Notes under the pieces: model-generated | The model's database searches: none | Told to the model about the DNA's origin: nothing | Seen by the model: the letters and a program-made list of their open reading frames with translations, nothing else | Source: Ipomoea triloba | Taxonomy: Eukaryota; Streptophyta; Magnoliopsida; Solanales; Convolvulaceae | Reading direction: 5' to 3' | Assembly: GCF_003576645.1 (NCBI RefSeq) | Contig: NC_044930.1 | Coordinates: 14,191,293 to 14,255,292 of the forward strand | Length of the DNA stretch: 64,000 nt | In this document: positions 47,482 to 58,029 of the stretch, piece after piece | Position numbering within the stretch: the stretch's first letter is position 1 | Layout of the letters: each line of letters starts with the position of its first letter | Program-made: the position numbers and the translations under genes

Positions 47482-49647
47482 TACTCTACCCCTTAAAGAA
47501 AGTTTCGTCCTCGAAACTTACATACCTTCCCCAACAAAGAGCTCAGGATAACATTCTCTCATTATCTCTTCTCGTTCCCAAGTAGCTTCTCTTGGTGTGT
47601 GATTAGACCATTGTATCTTGACCCACTGGATTTTACGTCGTCTTAAGGTTTGTTCCTTCTTGTCAATTATACGAATAGGCACTTCTGCGTAGGACAAGTT
47701 ACCGCTGACATGTAGTGGCTCATAGTCTAAAATGTGACTTGGATCTGAAATATATTTCCTTAACATAGATACATGGAAGACATTATGGACACTAGATAAT
47801 CCTGGTGGAAGTGCTACCCTATAGGCCAAATCACCAACTCTTTCAAGAATTTCAAATGGTCCCACATAGCGAGGACTTAATTTTCCGCGCTTTCCAAATC
47901 TCATCACACCCTTAGTAGGAGACACTTTGACATACACAAAATCTCCACTTTTGAATTCCAAGCATCGTCTCTTCAAATCAGCCCAACTCTTCTGCCTATC
48001 TTGAGAAGCTTTAATCCTATCTCTTATTAATTGAATCTTCTCAACTGTAAGTTCTACCAGTTCAGGACCCAATATCTTCCTTTCTCCAACTTCTTCCCAA
48101 CACAAAGGTGACCTACACCTCCTCCCATATAGGGCTTCATACGGTGCCATTCCAATGCTTGATTGATAACTATTATTATAAGCGAACTCAATTAATGGTA
48201 AATGTTTACTCCAACTGCCCTTAAAGTCAAGTACACATGCTCTAAGCATATCCTCTAGAGTCTGAATTGTTCTCTCTGTTTGCCCATCAGTTTGAGGGTG
48301 AAAGGCTGTGCTGAGTTTAAGTTCTGTACCCAAGGCACGTTGTAAACTCTTCCAAAATTTTGATAAAAACCTTGAGTCTCTATCTGAAACAATGCTCACT
48401 GGAACTCCATGCAATCGAACAATCTCATCAATATAGAGTTGGGCCAAATCGTTCAATTGTGTAGTACGCCTAACTGGTAAAAAGTGTGCGGTCTTAGTGA
48501 GTCTATCAACGATCACCCAAATAGAATCATTTCCTTGAGTAGTCCTTGGTAGCCCACACACAAAATCCATTGAAATGTGTTCCCACTTCCATTTTGGTAT
48601 TTCTAAGGGCCTTAGCAATCCTGCAGGCCTTTGATGCTCTGCTTTAACTTGTTGGCAAATCATGCATTTTGATACAAAGTCCGCGATGTCACGCTTCATG
48701 CCGCTCCACCAAAAGTTACTTTTCAAATCCTTATACATCTTTGTAGCACCAGGGTGTATTGCAAAATGAGACTTATGAGCTTCACTTAAGACTTCCATCT
48801 TAATCACCTCATCATTTGGCACGCACAACCTAGACTCGAAGCGCAATGACCCATCCCCAAAAATTAAAAATTTTGTGGTTTCACCATTCTCCACTCTTTC
48901 CTTTATCTTTTCCAAACTTGGATCATCAATCTGGGCAACCTTAATTCTATCCAACAATGCTGGTTGTGCAATTAAAGTTGCCATAACCGTACTAAATTTA
49001 TCTCTCGTTATCACTTCTACCTCCATCCTTTCCAACTCTCTTAGTATTTGAGGCTGCATAGTTAGAAGGTTTGCAAGTCCCATATGAGACTTTCGACTAA
49101 GTGCATCTGCAACCACATTAGCTTTCCCTGGGTGATAGTGGAATCTTATATCATAGTCTTTAATTAACTCTATCCAACGCCTTTGCCTCATATTTAAATC
49201 TTTTTGTGTGAACAAGTATTTCAAACTTTTGTGATCAGTGAAAATCTCACAAGGTTCCCCATATAAATAATGTCTCCAGATTTTCAGAGCAAAAACCACC
49301 GCTGCAAGCTCTAAGTCATGAGTTGGGTAGTTCGCTTCATAAGGTTTTAGTTGGCGAGAAGCATAAGCCACCACTCTATCATTTTGCATCAACACACAAC
49401 CCAACCCCTTCTTTGAGGCATCACTGTAGATAACAAATCCTCCCATGCTTGAGGGAAGTGCTAATATGGGTGCACTTATTAGACGACTTTTCAAGTCCTC
49501 AAAACTTCTTTCACATTCTACTGTCCACTCAAATTTCACAAGCTTCCGTGTCAAGTTAGTTAAGGGAGAAGCAATTTGAGAAAATCCCTCCACAAACCTT
49601 CTATAATAGCCGGCCAACCCTAGGAAGCTCCTCACTTCAGTTACATT
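47482..49647 (-). pseudogene. Partial second internal region: pol C-terminal half
   Basis: Repeats the polypurine tract and the 3' half of pol (open from 49635 to 47518, 705 codons, starting at [13 protein letters not shown] in the RT connection). RNase H and integrase are intact; gag, protease and most of RT are missing. The sequence stops at ACATT, followed by a single N at 49648 and then LTR text lacking its first 31 bp or so. The lost 5' part may be a real deletion or a collapsed assembly. Confidence 0.9.
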
Positions 49648-49648
49648 N

Positions 49649-51452
49649 GTATTAGTAAGACAAAAAGAATAGTAACTATAATACGAAGCCTGCTAAACAA
49701 AATATCATCCACAAGATAACCTAAACAACTGTTTGATCTTAAAGTTTCTTCTCCCAAATATTGCTTAATAGGAAGTATAATATATACATTTAAGCATAGA
49801 GACATAGTCTAAAATCTATAACATGGAATCCAAGGTCCCACTATGGAGGTTGATCTCCACAAAAAGATCGATTAGAAGGAGTCCCCATCTAACACAAGGC
49901 ACTAGACTAATATCCTAGAGCCTTTAATCCCAAAAAAGTGACCTCCCTTGTCTTAACCTCGATCAACAACCTATTCGGAAAACATGAAACACACGAGTGA
50001 ATTCAAAAGCTTAATAATCATATGACACTTCTCTACCAAATCAAGTATAGAGAATAAAGAGGACCACAAATAGATAAGATAACATAAGATGTAAAGTAAA
50101 TTGAATATTAAAAGCTTTAGCATTCAAATACAATGTTATCGCATATGAGTATCAATTCTAGAGTTCTCCTTCAAGTCATAAATCATAGATCGATGCTCAA
50201 ATAACATAAATAAAATAAATAAAATAAAGATATTGCATACCTACCTCCCCGTTTTACTTGAGAACTATTTTATACTCATAGTACGAGCCAAGATCAATTT
50301 AGAAAAATTACATTAATCAAGGGTAGCAATTCTACCAATTAAAATCAAGGGAATGTTCCAAATCAAGGGTGGCAAGACCACCAATGGGGAATCAAGGGAA
50401 CATTCCAAGTCAAAGACAAGGGTGGTTAGACCACCAATATGATTAATACCCTTGAATATATATATATATATATATACACACACCATGATCAACCTTAAAA
50501 CATATATATCAAGTTCTCAAATTTTTCATTAGTAATGTACTAATACTTTACCATATAACTCATGCCCATATTCAAGGATAGCTTCAATATTTTGCAATCA
50601 CTTAGGATATGGTATATAAGTTACAATGAGTAAGTAAGTACCAAGTTTCCTTACCTTAGTAAGCTTTTAAGCATAGAAATCCCTTTACGCACTAACCTTC
50701 ACGGTCACCTATCAAATACATACACCATTATAACTTACTAATATTCCAAATATTTACACATTCTTCTTGTAATTTATAAATAATCATGTTTTCCCAACAC
50801 CAAGCAACAACTCAAAAATATAAATAAATGAGCCTAAAGCCTCTATTACCCTTCTTGAAACAAGTACTGCCAAAAACTTACCAAGGAAGATTGAGCTCAT
50901 TAGGGAGAAAATCAGCCCATAATATGGGTAATTAAGCATAGATTTGTAAGGGAAATGAATTAATAAATTAGTACATCATCTTACTAAAGTAATCACAAAA
51001 ACCCCACTTTAAAACTTAGCAATTCAGATTCTTCACTAGCACAAATTTCCATCTTAAGCTTTGAATTACACAGCAACATTAACAGGGAAGCTAGGTTTTT
51101 CTTCTTTAACAACAAAATCTAAATTATTTACCTTGTATTCTTGAGCACTGAAACTACAACCTCTCTGTTTTCCTCCTTCTACGCAAGTCAAGAGCAGATT
51201 AAGATGAAATGCCTCTTCTTTTCCCTTTCTTCTCTATTAAGGTTCAAGACTAGTCTAATGTGGTTGACCCTTTCCCATTGGACTTCTATAGCTTAAAGAT
51301 ATATAATTATTATTGGGCCCAAGGGAGGACTAAGCCCAATTAAAGCTTAAGCAATTAAATTATAAGTTAGGCCTAGGGAGAATATAAACTAAAAAAAAAA
51401 CTAATTAGACTATTATTATTATTATTTTCAAGTTTGAAAATTTGTCGTTACA
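49649..51452 (-). mobile_element. LTR-C, outer LTR, slightly truncated
   Basis: The same LTR, starting at GTATTAGTAAGAC, about 31 bp inside the element's 3' LTR end, and ending at GTTACA at 51452. The next five bases, TCTTC, match the 5 bp before LTR-A. Its TA microsatellite is shorter than those of A and B. Confidence 0.92.
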
Positions 51453-51457
51453 TCTTC

Positions 51458-52240
51458 GTTGAGCTTCTTGATTGCCTAGTATGCCTTATGTTCAATCTCT
51501 ACCGGAAGGTAGTATGCCTTCCCATAAACAAGTCTATACGGGGTAGTTCATATTGGCGTCTTGTATGATGTACGAAAGGCCCATAATGTGTCGTTAAGCT
51601 TGTCAGCCCAATCTCTTCTATGTCAAGCTACTGTTTTTTCCAAAATAGCTTTAATGTCTCGATTAGCATTCTCGACTTGGCCAGTCGTTTGAGGGTGATA
51701 TGGAACTCCTCCTCTGTGTTGTATTCCTTGTTTTTGAAGTAGTCTTCTCATCGGCACATTCCGGAAGTGTGTTCGTCTATCGCTAATGACGATCCTTGGC
51801 ACTCCGAACCTTGTAAATAATCTCTTCAAAAACCATGTTACGCTCTTGGCATCATTGTTTCGAAGTGTTTCTGCTTCGACCCACTTGGATACATAGCCAA
51901 TTGCGACTAAGATATATTTAAAACCTTTTGAGTCCGGGAATGGTCCTGCAAAGTCGAGTCCCCATATATCAAATATCTCACATGCTAATATGTAATTTTG
52001 TGGCATCTCATCGCGCCCAGTAATATTCCCCGTTCTTTGACATCTGTCACAGTTCCTTACACAAATCTGAGCGTCACGAAATATAGAGGGCAAGTAAAAT
52101 CCTGCTTCTAGCACTCTTCTAGCTGTTCTATTTGCTGAATGATGACCCATACGGTGGCATTCCCCTAAAATTTCGTGCCCCTCACTGTCTGTTACGCATC
52201 TTCAGATCATTTGGTCAGCGCATACTTTAAAGAGGTATGG
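51458..52240 (-). pseudogene. Athila/Tat-like integrase, N-terminal and core
   Basis: Reads HRMGHHSANRTARRVL and CVRNCDRCQRTG (zinc-binding HHCC), then core motifs LDFAGPF, VISDRRTHF and HPQTTGQVENANRD with the D, D, E positions. Right of the insertion point it continues as NDTLWAFRTSYKTPI, stop, then AIKKLNE at 51458. In-frame stops occur around 52238, 52199, 51550 and 51478. The second catalytic block has RR where most relatives have small residues. Confidence 0.82.
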
Positions 52241-52246
52241 CTCGTC

Positions 52247-52997
52247 CTAAAAATAGAATCGAGATTCTGCTTTGAGTTTTCTTTTAGCGTGCGTATCTAA
52301 GAATTCCGGAAATACTTCTCCTACAAGGTAGTTGGCTAGATCTACATACCAAGGTGTGAGGTATATGCCCATTAATTTTTCCTCAGGAAAATACTCATTA
52401 ACATCCCTACTCTTATCCTGTCCTTCTTCGTTTTCAAGTCTGGACAAATGACCCGTCGCACTATTCTCTGCTCCTTTTCAGTCCACTATAGTTACATCGA
52501 ACTCTTGTAACAACAAAATCCATCGAATCAATCTCGGCTTTGCTTCAGGTTTAGACATAAGGAATCTGATTGCGGCGTGATCAGTATGAATTATGACCTT
52601 TGACATTAAGAGATATGATCTAAACTTGTCCAATGAAAATACTATAGCAAACAATTCTTTTTCTGTGGTAATGTAAGCTTGTTGTGGTTTTGTCAACATT
52701 CTACTGGCGTAAGCAATAGGCTGGAATTTCTTGTCATTTTTCTGTCCTAGCACAACTCCAACTGCAAAATTGCTCGCATCGCACATTAGTTCAAAGGGTT
52801 GATTCCATTTGGGTCCTGCGAGGATTGAAGTATCTATCATGGCATTCTTTAGATTCTGGAATGCTTTCATAGCTTCCTCATTCAATTCGAACACAACATC
52901 TTTTTCCAACAACCTGGTTAGTGGCTGTGCAATTTTCGAGAAGTCTTTAATGAATCGACGATAAAATCCAATGTGACCCAAAAAACTTCTTAATGAT
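52247..52997 (-). pseudogene. Athila/Tat-like RNase H and connection
   Basis: From right: [47 protein letters not shown] (first catalytic Asp), YATRML-like [33 protein letters not shown] and [10 protein letters not shown], then DVTIVD. A linker at 52447-52247 (LSRLENEEGQ ... LANYLVGEVFP) leads into integrase. A break separates the two frames near 52470. The part is joined to RT only after removing the 53003-53933 insertion. Confidence 0.82.
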
Positions 52998-53002
52998 GTT
53001 AT

Positions 53003-53933
53003 TGTGAACAAGAAAAAGTGAACAAAGAATATATATTTGAATTTCAAACGTTGCGCGGGTACAGATCTCTATCTAGAAAATCCTCTGATTCTTCACTTGC
53101 TTTACTTGACTTGAAATTTTGACTGAAGGGCCTCCGGAACGCGGCTTTGTGCTTCAATGAAGGGCTTTGTTGCTTGATCTTCGTTGAACGGCCTCCGGAC
53201 TCAAATTGGCTTGATCTTCAGTTCGCTTTAACTTAGCTTGAACACTTGAATATTTGGTCTTCAATCAACTTTAGCTTGGCTTGATTTCTTCAATCTACTT
53301 AGCTTGATTTCTTGGATATTTGATCTTTAATCTTCTTTCGCTTGCTTGATTTCTTCAATTCACTTAGCTTGATTTGATTTCTTCAACCCCGCTTAGCTTG
53401 GCTTGATTTCTTCAATCCCGTTTAGCTTGGCTTGATTTCTTCAATCCAGAGCTTCTCCAAGTTCTTCAATTCTTCAAGTGTGTTTTTTGGAATGAATGAA
53501 GGGCTCTATTTATAGGGGAGAATATGAGAGACTTTTGATGGGTTTCAAACTCTTCAATATTATCCTTATATTATTTAGGATAATATGAATATTTATTTAG
53601 AAGGTATCTAGCCACCATTGCATCCAAATTCATAATCTTATCACATAGTCAAATTAAATAATTAATTTAAATATATGAATATCTTATCACATACTTAAAT
53701 TAAATAATTAATTCAAATATATAAATATCTCTTGTCGGGCCAGACATGGATCAGTCCATCCTTACAATTTGAGTCCACTAGTCACCAATTATATTCAATT
53801 TGGGCAATTGGGCCGATTTAATTGGACAATTTAATTAATCCAAATAAATCAATAATTAGTCCGATTAGATCAAAATGAAGCTCAAAACATACGAATCAGC
53901 CCATTTGTCAGCTTCGATATTTTTGTGTCTACA
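53003..53933 (-). mobile_element. 931-bp solo LTR with TSD GTTAY
   Basis: Ends TGTGAACA ... TGTCTACA (inverted TGTRNACA type) between GTTAT (52998-53002) and GTTAC (53934-53938), a 5-bp duplication with one transition. It splits the pol text PPPHNVT from TSLRSFLGH exactly. The minus-strand TATA box CTATAAATAGAG at 53515-53504 supports the orientation. Inside, GCTTGATTTCTTCAAT-type repeats fill about 53220-53460. Superfamily not assigned. Confidence 0.82.
53220..53460. repeat. Short tandem repeats AGCTTGATTTCTTCAAT in the solo LTR
   Basis: About eight imperfect copies of a 20-30 bp motif containing TTAGCTTGGCTTGATTTCTTC. They lie just downstream of the TATA box on the minus strand. Confidence 0.8.
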
Positions 53934-53938
53934 GTTAC

Positions 53939-54994
53939 ATTGTGTGGTGGTGGTAAGGTTTCAATGATTGCTGTTTTAGCTCTATCGACTTCGATTCCTT
54001 TTTTTGAAACTTTATGACCCAAAATGATGCCTTCCTTAACCATGTAGTAACATTTTTCCCAGGAAAGTGCTAAATTCTTTTGTTGACAACGCTGTAGAAC
54101 TTTTTCAAGATTTCTCAGGCACTCCTCAAAGGTTTCTCCAAAAATTGTAAAGTCGTCAATGAATACTTCCATGAAATCACCTATAAAATCCTCAAAGGTT
54201 GCTAACAGGCATCGCATGAAAGTAGATGGGGCGTTACATAAGCCAAACGGCATCCTTCTATAAGCAAACGTACCAAACGGACAAGTAAAGGTTGTTTATA
54301 CCTGATCCTCTAGCGCAACTGGTATCTGAAAGTAACCGCTCATCCCATCAAGGAAACCATAATAGCCAAACCCGCTTACTCTTTCGATCATCTGATCAAT
54401 AAAAGGTAAGTGAAAGTGGTCTTTTCGAGTAGCTTCATTCAGTTTCCGGTAATCAATGCAAACTCTCAATCCGGTTACTTTTCTAGTAGAAAGCAATTCA
54501 TTTTTGTCATTCTCGATCACCGTGATTCCTCCCTCCTTGGGTACCACGTGAGTTGGACTAACCCATGTGCTGTCGGAGATGGGGTAAATCATCCCCACGT
54601 CCATAAGCTTAATCACTTCATTTTTCACAACTTCGAAGGTATTTGGATTGAGTCTTCTTTGCGGTTGAGCAATGGGTTTAGATCCTTCTTCCAATAATAT
54701 CTTATGTGTGCAGACGGCCAGATTAATTCCTTTGAGATCAGTCATCTTCCAACCTATGGCTTCTTTGTTCTTTTTTAACATTGCCACCAGTTGTTCTTTT
54801 TTATTATCTGAAAGATCTGTTGCGATCACAACCGGAAATTCCTTCCCTGCTCCTAAATATGCATATTCAAGGTGTTCGGGTAGCTGTTTCAATTCTCCTT
54901 CCTGAGTTTTCTCGTCTTCCTCCTTTTCATTTTCAGTTCCATCATCTAAATCCTCATCAAATTCATCAGATTCATCCCCTTTTTGTCCTCCCAA
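53939..54994 (-). pseudogene. Athila/Tat-like reverse transcriptase
   Basis: Minus strand: KEAIGWKMTDLKGI, HKILLEEGSKPIAQPQRRLN, GMIYPISDSTWVSPTHVVPK, LRVCIDYRKLNEATRKDHF, YYGFLDGMSGYFQIPVALED, then an in-frame stop at about 54298, TCPFGTFAYRRMPFGLCNAP, and EVFIDDFTIFG with the FIDD active site. It ends at PPPHNVT where the solo LTR is inserted. The single stop in the middle makes the frame non-functional. An acidic linker rich in E and D (54994-54900) precedes it. Confidence 0.88.
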
Positions 54995-55162
54995 ATCCTC
55001 CTCAACTTCTCCAACACAGTTTATATTTTCAACAAATAAAGAATTACATGCATTATCAATTGAATTAAATCGATCGACCTCGCGGTGTAAAGCAACATGT
55101 AAGGTATTTAATTCATCCTCATAAGTATTCTCATTGTGGTTTCTTGTGCCCGTGGGACATTC

Positions 55163-55740
55163 TCAATTAAAATTATGTCTTTTGGCTTTGGGCAACTCGC
55201 ATAAGTAATCAATTTCATCATGCACAAAGTCAACAAAGAAACATTCATCTCCCTCTAAGGGGTATTTCATTATTTTAGTTACGTCGAAGCTGGCCAATTT
55301 GTCACCTACTTGGATAACAAGCTTGCCTTCTCCAACATCTATTAAGGCTCTAGCAGTGGCTAAAAATGGTCTGCCTAGGATGAGAGGTATCTCTACATCC
55401 GGGTCCATATCTAAGATCACAAAGTCCACTGGAAAAATAAATTTGTCAACTCGAACCAACACGTCTTCCACAATACCTCTAGGGTATTTGGTAGATCTAT
55501 CCGCTAGCTGAATGCACATGCGTGTCGGTTTAAGAGTTCCAAGATTCAATATTTGGTATAATGCAAAGGGCATTAAATTAATACTAGCTCCTAAGTCAGC
55601 TAAGGCTCTGTTGAAAGTTGTTCCCCCTATATTACACGGAATGGTGAAGCTTCCCGGATCTTTTAACTTCCGGGGTACACTCTTGTGTAATATGGCGGAG
55701 CATTCTTCTCCCAGTACTACAGTAGCTGATTCAGCTAACT
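55163..55740 (-). pseudogene. Athila/Tat-like aspartic protease
   Basis: Contains ADLGASINLMPF (catalytic D in DLGAS), IQLADRSTKYPRGIVEDVLV, FPVDFVILDMD and IPLILGRPFLATARALIDV. The order and the LGRPFL motif are those of Athila/Tat retropepsins. It lies between the gag end and RT in the decayed element. Confidence 0.85.
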
Positions 55741-55930
55741 TTTCTTGTTAGATAAAAGATCCTTAAGGAATTTTGCATACCTTGGCATTTCTCCTAAGGC
55801 GTAAATAAAAGGCATATCTATATGCAACTGTTGCAGCATTTGTAGAAACTTGTCGTACTTTGCGTTGTCGATGTCAGTGCGAAATCTCTAGGGAAATAGA
55901 AGTCTTGCTTTCGGTATAGGTGATGGCTCG
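55741..55930 (-). pseudogene. Athila/Tat-like gag C-terminal end
   Basis: Minus strand reads YDKFLQMLQQLHIDMPFIYA, LGEMPRYAKFLKDLLSN, the junction between gag and protease in this group. A frameshift near 55890 and loss of similarity beyond 55930 mark the end of the preserved copy. Confidence 0.75.
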
Positions 55931-55997
55931 ACTTTGAATAAAATTTGCTTTCATATGAATCATGGTCCAATAAAATTTGCTTTATACAAATGGTATG

Positions 55998-56498
55998 GAG
56001 CAAATTTCACTTTTAGTTCTCGACTATTGTGGCATTGCCACATTTAGTCCTATTCTTTTAATTTTGCAATATTACATCTCTGGCTTTTAATAACTTCTCA
56101 TTTGAGTCTCCGACTATTGTGGCATTGCCACATTTAATCCTATTCTTTTCATTTTGTCATATTACATCCATGATTTTCTGTTAAAAATTCTATCATTTTA
56201 CCGTTAGAATTGACAAATAACAAAGAAAAAAAATCCTTACACATATCGTAACTCATATTTCAAACATATTAGAAATATCATAAATATCAAAAGGAAGATT
56301 AATGGTGGAAATCAAATGAAAGTCATGGGTGTAATATGACAAAATTAAAAGAATAAGACTAAATGTTGCAATGCCATAATAGTCAAGGACTAAAAGTGGA
56401 AATTGCTTAAAGTCATGGATGTAATATGACAAAATTAAAAGAATAGGACTAAATGTGGCAATGCCACAATAGTCGAGGACTAAAAGTGAAATTTGCTC
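55998..56498. mobile_element. Foldback Mutator-like MITE, 9-bp TSD
   Basis: The ends GAGCAAATTTCACTTTTAG are perfect 19-bp inverted repeats. Flanks AATGGTATG (55989-55997) and AATGTTATG (56499-56507) form a 9-bp duplication with one mismatch. Each arm contains two tandem copies of a roughly 100-bp block with ATTGTGGCATTGCCACATTT, so the whole element can fold on itself. No coding sequence. Confidence 0.88.
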
Positions 56499-56605
56499 AA
56501 TGTTATGTATGGCCTATTGGCTTGCAATTGGTTAATGATACACACGCAGCTTTTTCCACGCTCGGCAAACTGCGTCCATAATTCCTTACATGTAAAGTAC
56601 TCAAA

Positions 56606-57248
56606 GAGTTAATTTTCATAATGGTCTTCCAATTATGGCTTTTTTTTTAAATTGGTCCTTTGACTTTTAATTGCACCTAAAGTGGTCCTTAGACTTTTGA
56701 ATTTTAAGCTAAAATGGTCCTCTGTTAGTTTTGGCGTTAAGTATGTGTTAAAATGAAGGGTAAAATTTGAAATTCAGGTTTTGCACTCCAATTTAAAGCA
56801 ATTTGTGACTCCTTTCAGCAGCCTGCGCACATATTTCTTTAAATTAGATTTGTGTTATCCTAAATCTGCAATCAAAATGTGGGATAATCAACTAGAAGGC
56901 TAGAAATCTTTGCCTTGGAAAGTTTGTGGGTGAGGTTGATGATGAACTTTTTTGGCCTTCTAGTTGATTATCCCACATTTTGATTACAGATTTAGAAGAG
57001 CAAAAATTCAATTTGAAAAAATATGTGTGCAAACTACTGAAAGGAATCACATATTGCTTTAAATTGGAGTGTAAAACTTGAATTTCCAATTTTATCCTTC
57101 ATTTTAATACCTAATTAATGCCAAAGCTAACAGTGGACCATTTTGGCTTAAAATTCAAAAGTCGGGGGACCACTTTGGGTGCAATTAAAAGTTAAGGGAC
57201 CAATTTAAGAAAAGATCATAGTCAGAGGACCATTTTGGTAATTAACTC
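56606..57248. mobile_element. Foldback Mutator-like MITE, perfect 9-bp TSD GTACTCAAA
   Basis: The arms 56606-56905 and about 56950-57248 are inverted copies; termini GAGTTAATTTTCATAATGG and GAGTTAATTACCAAAATGG. GTACTCAAA flanks both sides exactly (56597-56605, 57249-57257). The 9-bp duplication and long arms fit the Mutator superfamily. The 7378-11766 element has the same GAGTTAAT start. Confidence 0.92.
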
Positions 57249-57273
57249 GTACTCAAATATGGAGTATTATTTA

Positions 57274-57731
57274 AGGTGTATTTGGTTAATGGATTTTCAC
57301 ACCAGAACGGGAATCAAAATCATAATTAGTGTTTGGTTGATAACTTTTTGAAACACAACTATGAGATTTGTTTACCCTTTCAATTAAAAATCACATTCCC
57401 TAATTAAAAATGAGTATCATTTCATCTTATTAGTAATTTCATTTTTAAGTTTAAATTAGTACTTTTAAATTTTTCTTGTGATTTTTTTATTCATACAGAT
57501 GCTTTGGATATCATTATATTAGAATCGATTGTCTTGATTTTCTATTTTTATATTTTTTAAAGCCTTTATTCACATTATAAAGTTATACATAACCAAACAT
57601 CAATATTAATAATCATTTCAATTCTACCATATTACCAAACATACAAAATACTTTCACCAAAACCTATTACCATTAACAAATATTAGATTCTCATTCCCAG
57701 TCTGATTTTCATATGCAAATCAAACACACCC
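57274..57731. mobile_element. PIF/Harbinger-type MITE, TSD TTA
   Basis: Left end AGGTGTATTTGG, right end complement GGGTGTGTTTG, flanked by TTA at 57271-57273 and 57732-57734. The internal text repeats GAATCAAAATCAT motifs in both orientations. Length 458 bp. Confidence 0.72.
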
Positions 57732-57734
57732 TTA

Positions 57735-58029
57735 ATACGTACTCAGTATAACCTAATTCCTTTGATTTTTTTTTCTGTTTAGGTTTCCATGTCATGGTAT
57801 ATATTGCGAATCTGCCATGCACATCAACACTAACAGGAGTAAGACATGTGCATTACACTTCAAATCGGCTGTATTTATTGTCCTCGTTCACTTCTCTTTA
57901 AAAACATTTGTAAATTGTAAATTTTAAATCAATGGAAATGGGAACACTACAGATAAAGGCTATCATATATTTGAGCTAAACCTTAGAAAAGAACGAACCA
58001 AAAAAAAAAAAAAAATGCAGGCAGAAGGC
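57735..58029 (-). other. 3' flank of the pectin acetylesterase gene
   Basis: Probably holds the 3' UTR. A T-rich run on the minus strand (58014-58001) follows the stop by about 16 nt. No canonical AATAAA signal was seen. Confidence 0.4.

Larger units (their letters stand above)
38540..55930 (-). mobile_element. Decayed Athila/Tat-like gypsy element, body
   Basis: Minus-strand order from right to left: gag end (55930-55741), retropepsin (55740-55163), RT (54994-53939), RNase H (52997-52478), integrase (about 52240-51458 and 38995-38578), then the post-pol motif. This gypsy order PR-RT-RH-IN with LGRPFL and CQRTG type motifs identifies the Athila/Tat group. Several in-frame stops make it inactive. 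Two insertions split the coding part: the 39001-51452 array and the 53003-53933 solo LTR. The 5' LTR is not in the window; the copy ends near 55930. Confidence 0.8.
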
